A stretch of DNA of 32,879 bases from Aliicoccus sp041838435 (GTDB lineage Bacteria > Bacillota > Bacilli > Staphylococcales > Salinicoccaceae). Shown here one piece after another: positions 1 through 5,759 of the stretch. Location of the stretch: contig JBGYPO010000082.1 of the NCBI GenBank assembly GCA_041838435.1, positions 1 to 32,879 on the forward strand, given 5' to 3'. Both the position numbers and the translations under genes were made by a program. Numbering within the stretch: the first letter of the stretch is position 1; each line of letters begins with the position of its first letter. The notes beneath the pieces were generated by a model. It was not told the origin of the DNA and ran no database searches. It saw nothing but the letters and a program-made list of their open reading frames with translations.

Positions 1-8
1 CCGCAATT

Positions 9-124
9 GTCCGGTGGCAATAGCGGAGAGGCCACACCTGTTCCCATGCCGAACACAGACGTTAAGCTCTCCAGCGCCGATGGTAGTTGGATGTACGTCC
101 CGTGAGAGTAGGACGTCGCCGGGC
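9..124 (+). rRNA. rrf: 5S ribosomal RNA
   Basis: This is a complete 5S rRNA of about 116 nt. The core around 40-66 is the highly conserved 5S segment (CCCATGCCGAACACAG), followed by GTTAAGCTCTCCAGCGCCGATGG-type sequence at about 61-83. The terminal helix can be read directly: bases 9-14 pair with 119-124, with one G-U pair. It is the last gene of an rRNA operon whose 23S would lie left of the window. Ends are set by the terminal helix and may be off by one or two bases. Confidence 0.97.
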
Positions 125-130
125 ACGATA

Positions 131-159
131 GACCTTCCTGTATAGGAGGGTCTTTTTTT
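131..159 (+). terminator. rRNA operon intrinsic terminator
   Basis: A nine-pair stem (131-139 with 144-152) with a four-base loop is followed by seven T residues. It begins six bases after the 5S end, so it closes the rRNA operon. It also overlaps the end of a possible small ORF on the opposite strand. Confidence 0.9.
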
Positions 160-292
160 ATTTGAATTTATCAAATGCTGTTACGTTTGAATTTAAATGA
201 TGTTCAAACGTATCATTTAACACGTCTACTGTTACATTCCATGCAAGAATCATTCCGAATATAACAACCACAACCCACATTGATACATTCAT
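158..292 (-). CDS. possible 44-residue single-span membrane protein
   Basis: An ATG at 290-292 opens a 44-codon frame ending with TAA at 158-160, against the rRNA terminator. The product begins MNVSMWVVVVIFGMILAW, giving one hydrophobic helix (about residues 4-20), and then a polar tail rich in D, N, E and H (residues 21-44). No convincing ribosome site precedes the ATG, which is the main argument against it. The frame could be a degraded gene end or a real small protein reading toward the rRNA operon. I do not recognise a family. Confidence 0.35.
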   Translation of the reverse strand: MNVSMWVVVVIFGMILAWNVTVDVLNDTFEHHLNSNVTAFDKFK

Positions 293-343
293 CTATAAAA
301 TAACCACTAATATAACAGTTAGTAAATAATTTATAAATTAGAT

Positions 344-356
344 TTTTGATATTCTA
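344..356 (+). repeat. 13-bp direct repeat, left copy (likely target duplication)
   Basis: The sequence TTTTGATATTCTA occurs here and again at 1656-1668. Each copy lies exactly 19 bp outside the TTAGCCAC inverted-repeat core of the insertion sequence. The symmetry suggests a duplicated target. Confidence 0.65.
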
Positions 357-429
357 CGCAAATTTCAAGTTTAAGTTAGCCACTCTGAGATTCCCTTAGA
401 CTAGGGATTGTGTAACTAATGTGGTGGTG

Positions 430-457
430 TTCCTCCTCCCCCGCGGGGGAGGAGGAA
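430..457 (-). terminator. 28-bp perfect palindrome after the transposase gene
   Basis: Positions 430-457 form a perfect palindrome with 13-base arms of CCTCC/GGAGG type around a central GC. It lies eight bases beyond the transposase stop, between the gene and the left IS end. It has no clear T-run in the gene's direction, so it is a possible terminator or structural site of the IS rather than a standard intrinsic terminator. Confidence 0.5.
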
Positions 458-465
458 ATATTACA

Positions 466-1551
466 CTATGCGCTATGAACGGATTGTGTCTTTTTGAATG
501 CTTTAATGAAACACTCATGTGGCGTCTGATAATTTAGGACTTTCCTTGGATAATCGTTCATCCATCTTTGGATCCGTTGAATCTGACGGTCACTGATTTC
601 ACTGATGTGTTTGCCTTTTGGAATGAATCGCCGAATTAACTTGTGTTGATTTTCACTGGTGTCCCGTTCGTAAGAGGCAAATGGTCGTGCGAAATACACA
701 TCCGTGAAGAACTTCAATGTTTCGTAAAGCGTGCTGAATTCGGATCCGTTATCTGAGGTGATGGTTTTGAACAATGATGGCATATAATCACCAGCGCGTT
801 CGACGAGTGATTCAATCGCCTGTGTGACAGCGTTGGCATCTTTGCCATCAATCTTCAATAGCACTTCAAACCGCGTTTGTCGTTCAACGAGCGTCATCAA
901 TACCGCATCGTGTTTCTGTTTTGCACCAATCAACGTGTCGATTTCCCAGTGACCAAATGTCGTTCGAGATTCAACATCTGTAAGTCGCTCCGTGATGGAT
1001 GGACCTAGATTACGTTTATGCTTGCGTACCTTGCTTGTTTTCTTTTTTGTGTTGCGTCGCAACTTTTCTGGCAGGTCAATGTTCCGTGTGCGCATAATGT
1101 GTTGATCAATCCAGTTGTACAACGTGGTTGTACATGGAATCAGCGTGTCTGGGAATAGATGATGTGTTCGCGCAGCGCCGACTACCGCATCTGGAGACCA
1201 ATTATGATCTAACATCTGAGTGTCTGCCCAATCGACAAAAGCATCAGAGATGGTCCATTTCGGCTTAGGCCCACAGTGTTTGCGGTTTTCTAAGTAGGCA
1301 TCATGTGCATAATCATGATCATATACAGTATGGTAATAATCATACGTTTTACCGTTTTGTTTCTGTCGGCGCAGCTGTCGCACTGTACCTCTTTTAATTT
1401 CATTATTAATCGTTTGTGGTGCACGTCCCAATCGTTTTACGATTTGAAGATGCGAATAATTCTCACGCTTTAATATTGCGATTTGAGCACGTTCATCCTT
1501 TGTTAGATGTTTTCCTTCTTGGAGTTCAGTGTTATCATGAAATTGCGTCAT
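466..1551 (-). CDS. IS30-family transposase
   Basis: This 361-residue DDE transposase catalyses movement of the surrounding insertion sequence. The N-terminus (about residues 15-60) carries the family helix-turn-helix, starting LTKDERAQIAILKREN. The catalytic triad is visible: D in FGHWEIDTLIG (about residue 205), D in TSDNGSEFS (about 265), and E in DTSENQHKLIRRFIPKG (about 302). The C-terminal YPRKVLNYQTPHECF segment is the usual family ending. The length is near the usual IS30-family size. The start is an ATG preceded by AAAGGAATG at a normal distance. The frame is uninterrupted and all three acidic residues are present, so it looks functional. It is transcribed toward the 5S gene. Confidence 0.95.
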   Translation of the reverse strand: MTQFHDNTELQEGKHLTKDERAQIAILKRENYSHLQIVKRLGRAPQTINNEIKRGTVRQLRRQKQNGKTYDYYHTVYDHDYAHDAYLENRKHCGPKPKWTISDAFVDWADTQMLDHNWSPDAVVGAARTHHLFPDTLIPCTTTLYNWIDQHIMRTRNIDLPEKLRRNTKKKTSKVRKHKRNLGPSITERLTDVESRTTFGHWEIDTLIGAKQKHDAVLMTLVERQTRFEVLLKIDGKDANAVTQAIESLVERAGDYMPSLFKTITSDNGSEFSTLYETLKFFTDVYFARPFASYERDTSENQHKLIRRFIPKGKHISEISDRQIQRIQRWMNDYPRKVLNYQTPHECFIKAFKKTQSVHSA

Positions 1552-1655
1552 GTGATTTCATTCCTTTATTGAGAGTTGTGGTAACTTCAATATAACATGA
1601 AATTCACATGGCGTTTTTTGTTTCAAGGGTGGCTAAGTTGATTATATAATCCACC

Positions 1656-1668
1656 TTTTGATATTCTA
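1656..1668 (+). repeat. 13-bp direct repeat, right copy
   Basis: Identical to 344-356 (TTTTGATATTCTA). It runs straight into the left arm of an inverted repeat at 1660-1670 / 1686-1696. Confidence 0.65.
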
Positions 1669-1696
1669 ATTTCATTCTATTTATTATTAGAATATC
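1660..1696. repeat. 11-bp inverted repeat beside the IS
   Basis: GATATTCTAAT at 1660-1670 is the exact reverse complement of ATTAGAATATC at 1686-1696, with a 15-base loop. The left arm overlaps the right direct repeat of the IS, so this hairpin is the probable pre-insertion target. It may once have been a weak terminator between the rRNA operon region and the next gene. Confidence 0.65.
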
Positions 1697-1729
1697 ATTA
1701 AATTATTTTTAGAAACTCCTTAAATTATA

Positions 1730-1738
1730 TGGTAAAAT
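1730..1738 (+). promoter_or_regulatory. extended -10 promoter for the membrane/secreted gene pair
   Basis: TGG followed by TAAAAT (1733-1738) is an extended -10 element. No good -35 is visible. A transcript would start at about 1745, giving a short leader to the TTG start at 1773. Confidence 0.45.
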
Positions 1739-1772
1739 ATAACTAATGATGAAAAAGGATGGTGGATTTGAA

Positions 1773-2135
1773 TTGAAGACGAAAAGAAGTAAAACTGCAT
1801 TAGTTTCAATGATTCTTGGAATTTTGTACTCAATTTATGCAGTTTCATATTGGTTAACAGATATAACAGATCCTATGGATACTCCAGAGGTAGTTGGTGC
1901 CAATATCGCACGTTTGCTAATTTTGCCACATTTACTACTAGCTTTGATAGGTACATTAATGAATATACTTGGATACTTCCTTAATTCAAAAGGATTTATT
2001 TTAACAGGTGCAATTCTTTATACTGTATCGTTAGTTGTTTTTCCTTTCTACTTTATGTTTGTAATGCTACAAATGATTTTATCTTACATTGCTTATGCAC
2101 GGATGGGTAAGAAACAAGAAGTTAGAGTCATTTAA
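1773..2135 (+). CDS. four-helix membrane protein of unknown function
   Basis: The product is a 120-residue integral membrane protein. Hydrophobic segments lie at about residues 8-27, 46-66, 68-86 and 88-110, with a basic N-terminus (MKTKRSKT) and a basic C-terminus (ARMGKKQEVRVI). I chose the TTG at 1773 because a purine-rich site (AAGGATGGTGG, 1755-1765) ends seven bases before it; the in-frame ATGs at 1746 and 1749 lie upstream of that site. It is followed 23 bp later by a secreted acidic protein gene, so the two are probably co-transcribed. The general form, a short basic N-terminus with closely packed helices, resembles small uncharacterised Firmicute membrane proteins of the DUF4064 kind, but I cannot confirm that family. 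Confidence 0.75.
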   Translation: MKTKRSKTALVSMILGILYSIYAVSYWLTDITDPMDTPEVVGANIARLLILPHLLLALIGTLMNILGYFLNSKGFILTGAILYTVSLVVFPFYFMFVMLQMILSYIAYARMGKKQEVRVI

Positions 2136-2158
2136 ATCATAATTAGGAGTTGAATTAA

Positions 2159-2926
2159 TTGAAGAAATACTTATTAAGTAGTTGGTTGATTACAGGGATA
2201 GTTTTATTGCCTTTATTGGTGCATGAAGAGAATGTTACATATGCTAATGATGAAGTAGATGTTGAAGCATTGGCAGAGGAAGTAGAAGAGTTAAGAGAGA
2301 TTGTCAACGAAATGATGGAAATTCTAGAAGAGTTAATGGAGGATAATACATCTGACTCAGATGTAGAAGAATCTGCAAATGACGAGGGCAACAATGATGA
2401 AGATGAGCTAGCCGAAGAACGTGAAGCGCCACAAACTGATGGAGATGGAACAAGGAATAATCCATATTCAATAGATGATATAGCTGAATTTGAAGTGAAT
2501 ACATATAGTGATGATTGGGAAGACCTTGAAGGGTTAGGTTCTTTAGAGATTGACGAATTTCTAAGAGGTGATTCAGCTGTTAATTTTATGACTGAGAATT
2601 ATCATGGAGAACCCGATGATGCTCCTGAAGGTTTAGAATGGTCGATTATTTCATTTAACTTTAAATGGCTAGAATCAGAAGATGAAAACAGTATGTATCT
2701 ATCGTCAAGTGATTTTGAAATATTCTCATTAGATGGCAGTAGAATCAGAGAGTCAGGTATATATGGACATTTTGAAAACCAATTCAGCATTGATGAAATT
2801 TATGCCGGCGGAAGTACCTCGGGTAAATTCAGTGTTCTAGTACCTCAAGGTGAAGAATTTAATGTAAGATTCGGAGATGATTTGTACATAGATTATATCT
2901 TCTATACATTTGATGAAGAAAAATAA
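2159..2926 (+). CDS. secreted acidic protein with coiled coil and DUF4352-like domain
   Basis: This 255-residue protein starts at a TTG preceded by AGGAG about ten bases upstream. A signal peptide covers residues 1 to about 29 (MKKYLLSSWLITGIVLLPLL, cut near TYA|ND). There is no lipobox cysteine, so it should be released or wall-held rather than lipidated. Residues 33-62 form a strongly acidic heptad coiled coil (EALAEEVEELREIVNEMMEI). A low-complexity D/E/S/N linker runs to about residue 95. The remainder (98-250) begins GTRNNPYSIDDIAEFEV and ends with a beta-rich stretch, like the DUF4352 family of secreted ligand-like domains. That match is by eye. It is probably paired with the upstream membrane protein. 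The heavy acidity fits a salt-tolerant organism. Confidence 0.8.
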   Translation: MKKYLLSSWLITGIVLLPLLVHEENVTYANDEVDVEALAEEVEELREIVNEMMEILEELMEDNTSDSDVEESANDEGNNDEDELAEEREAPQTDGDGTRNNPYSIDDIAEFEVNTYSDDWEDLEGLGSLEIDEFLRGDSAVNFMTENYHGEPDDAPEGLEWSIISFNFKWLESEDENSMYLSSSDFEIFSLDGSRIRESGIYGHFENQFSIDEIYAGGSTSGKFSVLVPQGEEFNVRFGDDLYIDYIFYTFDEEK

Positions 2927-2950
2927 ATAGTGATCTATATATAATATGTT

Positions 2951-2990
2951 AAAAGACTTCCTCTAAATATGAGTGAGGTCTTTTTATTTT
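2951..2990 (+). terminator. intrinsic terminator after the secreted protein gene
   Basis: AAAAGACTTC pairs with the complementary GAGGTCTTTT at 2974-2983 across a short loop and runs into a T-rich tract. It lies 24 bases after the stop codon. Confidence 0.85.
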
Positions 2991-3062
2991 CACTGAGTTT
3001 TAAGTTTCGGTTTAATTTCACCAATCCTATTCATCAGAAATGTCTATTCAAGTTCCATCGTG

Positions 3063-3068
3063 TATAAT
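3063..3068 (+). promoter_or_regulatory. -10 element of the tsa operon
   Basis: A consensus TATAAT lies 22 bases upstream of the tsaE start. There is no clear -35 at 17 bp. The leader would be only about 15-20 bases, which also argues that translation begins at 3091 and not at the earlier in-frame ATG at 3040, which lies upstream of this promoter. Confidence 0.55.
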
Positions 3069-3090
3069 ATGTAATGTTAGAGGTGAGAAT

Positions 3091-3561
3091 ATGAACTTTA
3101 CAATCAAAGTTAATAATATAGAAGAAACTGAGCGTCTTGCAGAATCGCTCGCGCACAATCTATCGGCCGATGATACTCTTTTATTGAGTGGGGACTTGGG
3201 CACTGGAAAGACGACGTTTACGCAGTTTCTAGGTAAAAACCTTGGGGTTCGCCGACATATGACGTCTCCTACCTTTAACATCATCAAATCGTACACATCC
3301 CCTATTAAAGAATGTCAGATTCATCATATGGATTGCTATCGATTAGAGGGTAGTGATGAGGATCTAGGTTTTGATGAATACTTTGATGGTACATCAATCG
3401 TTATCGTCGAATGGCCACAGTATATTGAAGAGTTCTTACCAGAAGAATATATTGCTATCACGATTGAACATGTAGATGAAACGTCACGACGATTTAAGAT
3501 AAGTGCTACACCTACCAAGTCTCATTTAGTGGAGGGAATTTATGAAAAGTTTACTGATTGA
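3091..3561 (+). CDS. tsaE: tRNA t6A biosynthesis ATPase TsaE
   Basis: TsaE is the P-loop ATPase that drives the TsaB-TsaD complex making N6-threonylcarbamoyladenosine at position 37 of ANN-decoding tRNAs. The 156-residue product has the Walker A motif GDLGTGKTT at residues 34-42, the family TSPTF switch at about 58-62 and VEWP at about 106-109. Length is normal for the family. I start at ATG 3091 because AGAGGTGAG sits four to six bases before it and the longer frame from 3040 would precede the promoter. The gene overlaps tsaB by 20 bp, so translation is coupled. It is first in the operon tsaE-tsaB-rimI-tsaD, the ydiBCDE order of B. subtilis. The thiL gene often found just before tsaE is absent here. 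Confidence 0.95.
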   Translation: MNFTIKVNNIEETERLAESLAHNLSADDTLLLSGDLGTGKTTFTQFLGKNLGVRRHMTSPTFNIIKSYTSPIKECQIHHMDCYRLEGSDEDLGFDEYFDGTSIVIVEWPQYIEEFLPEEYIAITIEHVDETSRRFKISATPTKSHLVEGIYEKFTD

Positions 3562-4177
3562 TACGTCCTCTCAAATGCTGTCTGTAGCTATTAATCACAA
3601 TGAAGAAGTCATTGCTGAGATAAATACGAATGTTAAAGTGAATCATTCTGAGACGTTGATGGTGTATATCGGACAATTATTTGAAATTGCACGCATCAGT
3701 CGCTCGGATATCGAGCGTATTATTGTGGCGCGTGGTCCAGGTTCTTACACAGGGTTGCGGATAGGTGTCACAGTGAGCAAGGTGCTCGCGCATCAGTTGA
3801 ATATACCGCTCTACAGTGTCTCGAGTCTGTTTGCGATGTATGTCTCCAGCGGTATAACAAACAAGCCTGTATACCCGATTATTGACGCGAGACGCGGTAC
3901 AGTTTTTACAGCAGGCTATTATAATCAGGATGTTGTTCTTGAGCCCCAGCATATAGAGTTTTCCAGTCTTAAACAAGACGACACAGCAATAATTATTGGT
4001 ACTTTATCTGATAAAATATCCTCATCTATTGAAGGTTTCAGGCATGTTCAAACACGCATCGCTGACGTAGAACGCTTTGATGCTCAGTTAAAACAGGAGG
4101 ACATTCACGGGTTTGTACCAGAATATTTAAGATTGTCGGAGGCGGAGGCAAATTGGAAACTACAATCAGAACAATGA
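3542..4177 (+). CDS. tsaB: tRNA t6A biosynthesis protein TsaB
   Basis: TsaB is the non-catalytic ASKHA-fold partner of TsaD and bridges it to TsaE. The 211-residue product starts LLIDTSSQMLSVAI, the usual nucleotide-fold opening, and has the family motif GPGSYTGLR at residues 65-73. The start ATG at 3542 lies inside the end of tsaE and is preceded by GTGGAGGGAA. It overlaps rimI by 25 bp. Its C-terminal half is shorter and less conserved, as is usual for TsaB in Firmicutes. Confidence 0.94.
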   Translation: MKSLLIDTSSQMLSVAINHNEEVIAEINTNVKVNHSETLMVYIGQLFEIARISRSDIERIIVARGPGSYTGLRIGVTVSKVLAHQLNIPLYSVSSLFAMYVSSGITNKPVYPIIDARRGTVFTAGYYNQDVVLEPQHIEFSSLKQDDTAIIIGTLSDKISSSIEGFRHVQTRIADVERFDAQLKQEDIHGFVPEYLRLSEAEANWKLQSEQ

Positions 4178-4605
4178 CGACCGACGATATTACGCGGATA
4201 GTGGAAATTGAGCAGGCGGCATTCATCACCTCGGCCTGGAATCGAGAGACGTTTGAAAAAGAGCTTAATGATAATAAGTTTGCACACTATCATGTACTTG
4301 AAGTAGATGGTGTTGTGATCGGATATTTTGGCATGTGGATTGTTGAAGATCATGCACAAATTACGACGATTGCTGTCGATAAAGAGCAGCGCGGGAAGAA
4401 GTACGGTGCATTATTGCTTGAGTATGCAATGACGCGCGCAAGTCAGCATCAGGTGGATGTCGTTAGCCTAGAGGTGCGTGTAAACAACACGGCAGCAATG
4501 CGATTATATGAATCATTTGGATTTAACTATGGAGGCATTCGCAAAGATTATTACGGTCCAGGTGCGGATGCAAATGTAATGTGGGTGAAATTAGATGAAC
4601 GATGA
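4153..4605 (+). CDS. rimI: ribosomal protein S18 alanine N-acetyltransferase RimI
   Basis: This 150-residue GNAT enzyme is expected to acetylate the N-terminal alanine of ribosomal protein S18 using acetyl-CoA. The central strand-loop-helix is visible: ITTIAVDKEQRGKKYGALLL (residues 70-89) has the acetyl-CoA pyrophosphate-binding loop Q-R-G-K-K-Y-G, and AAMRLYESFGF (114-124) is the usual GNAT motif B. The start is TTG, with TCGGAGGCGGAGG upstream at the right spacing. It overlaps both neighbours (25 bp with tsaB, 11 bp with tsaD). Position between tsaB and tsaD is the standard order and is the best support for rimI over other GNATs. Confidence 0.9.
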   Translation: METTIRTMTTDDITRIVEIEQAAFITSAWNRETFEKELNDNKFAHYHVLEVDGVVIGYFGMWIVEDHAQITTIAVDKEQRGKKYGALLLEYAMTRASQHQVDVVSLEVRVNNTAAMRLYESFGFNYGGIRKDYYGPGADANVMWVKLDER

Positions 4606-5617
4606 TATTTTAATTCTTAGTATTGAAACAAGTTGTGATGAAACCTCGTGTGCAGTTATTAAAAATGGACACGAGGTTTTATCAAATGTGGTCATGAGTC
4701 AAATCGAAAGCCACAAGCGCTTCGGTGGGGTGGTGCCTGAAGTGGCGTCTCGTCATCATGTAGAAGCGATTACGATTGTTATTGAAGAGGCACTGAAGGA
4801 AGCAAATATTACACCAAAAGACCTACATGCGGTCGCTGTAACAGAGGGGCCTGGTTTGATTGGTGCGCTGCTCGTTGGTATAAATGCTGCCAAAGCATTT
4901 AGTTTTGTGCATGGTTTACCGCTCATAAATGTGCACCATATCGCAGGTCACATTTATGCAAATCAGTTGCATAAACCACTCGAATTTCCGCTTGTAGCAC
5001 TTATAATCTCAGGCGGTCACACAGAACTCATCTATATGGAAGATCATTTATCTTTTGAAATCATTGGAGAAACGCGCGATGATGCTGTCGGTGAAGCATA
5101 CGATAAAGTGGCACGTATACTTGGACTACCTTACCCAGGTGGGCCTCACATTGACCGTTTGGCACGTACTGGTGAAGACACGTATAACCTGCCACGCCCA
5201 TACTTGTCTGATGATACATTTGATTTTAGTTTCAGCGGATTGAAGTCAGCAGTTATTAATACTGCACACAACGCGAATCAAAAGAGTGAGGAAATTATCC
5301 CGGAGAATATTGCGGCAAGTTTCCAAGCCAGTGTCGTGGATGTATTGACAAAAAAGACCTTATCAGCGATTCAGATGAAAAAAGTGAAACAGTTGATTAT
5401 TGCAGGCGGTGTGGCTGCCAACAGTGGAGTACGGCGTGCATTTGAAGATATTGCAGAATCTCGAAATATTCAAGTAAACATACCAGAACTTAAATATTGT
5501 ACAGATAACGCAGCGATGATTGGTGCAGTTGCTTATCACATGTATAAGCGCGAACAATTTAGCACACTTGCGCTAAATGGCCGCAACTCAATTGACATAG
5601 AAACAGTACGTGGATGA
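4595..5617 (+). CDS. tsaD: tRNA N6-threonylcarbamoyladenosine transferase TsaD
   Basis: TsaD transfers the threonylcarbamoyl group from threonylcarbamoyl-AMP to A37 of tRNA. The 340-residue product has the full family pattern: SIETSCDETS at residues 9-18, the metal-binding HHIAGH at 114-119, the glycine-rich IISGGHTEL at 138-146, and the C-terminal GGVAANSGVR (271-280) and TDNAAMIG (303-310, supplying the second metal-side Asp). The start overlaps the end of rimI. It is the last gene of the operon and faces the ABC-F gene head-on. No clear terminator is seen in the 142-bp gap, which instead holds DnaA boxes. Confidence 0.97.
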   Translation: MNDDILILSIETSCDETSCAVIKNGHEVLSNVVMSQIESHKRFGGVVPEVASRHHVEAITIVIEEALKEANITPKDLHAVAVTEGPGLIGALLVGINAAKAFSFVHGLPLINVHHIAGHIYANQLHKPLEFPLVALIISGGHTELIYMEDHLSFEIIGETRDDAVGEAYDKVARILGLPYPGGPHIDRLARTGEDTYNLPRPYLSDDTFDFSFSGLKSAVINTAHNANQKSEEIIPENIAASFQASVVDVLTKKTLSAIQMKKVKQLIIAGGVAANSGVRRAFEDIAESRNIQVNIPELKYCTDNAAMIGAVAYHMYKREQFSTLALNGRNSIDIETVRG

Positions 5618-5636
5618 ACGCTGCCGCCGGGCACAT

Positions 5637-5754
5637 TCATCCACAGTCTGTGTAGAACTTATCCACAGTCTGTGGGTAAGTCTGATGATAAGTCCTTTTA
5701 TTCGCGTATTTCTTATGATTTTGATGTGTATTAATGATTTTTAGCTGTGGATAA
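5637..5754. promoter_or_regulatory. DnaA-box cluster
   Basis: Two perfect DnaA boxes (TTATCCACA) lie at 5659-5667 on the plus strand and 5746-5754 on the minus strand. One-mismatch boxes lie at 5637-5645 (TCATCCACA, plus) and 5671-5679 (TTACCCACA, minus), and a weaker one is near 5650-5658. The 14-base unit ATCCACAGTCTGTG is repeated with a 22-bp spacing (5639 and 5661), about two helical turns. The cluster fills the gap between convergent tsaD and the ABC-F gene. From memory, B. subtilis also has a DnaA-box cluster next to gcp (tsaD), used to limit initiation at oriC. Confidence 0.8.
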
Positions 5755-5759
5755 CTTTG

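Larger units (their letters stand above)
357..1655 (-). mobile_element. IS30-family insertion sequence
   Basis: A single transposase gene on the minus strand is flanked by inverted ends. The clearest shared core is TTAGCCAC at 376-383 and its complement at 1629-1636, with weaker similarity on both sides. Outside these, a 13-bp direct repeat (344-356 and 1656-1668) brackets a 1299-bp unit. If the ends are the core itself rather than the direct repeat, the element is 376-1636. The right flank continues as the arm of an 11-bp inverted repeat, so the element appears to have inserted into a hairpin. Some IS30 relatives, such as IS1630 of Mycoplasma fermentans, are known to target inverted repeats and make long target duplications. 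The transposase frame is intact, so the copy may be active. Confidence 0.8.

Noticed and set aside
3040..3090. Longer N-terminus for TsaE from ATG 3040
   Set aside because: This ATG lies upstream of the TATAAT at 3063-3068, has no ribosome site, and the added residues are not part of the family.
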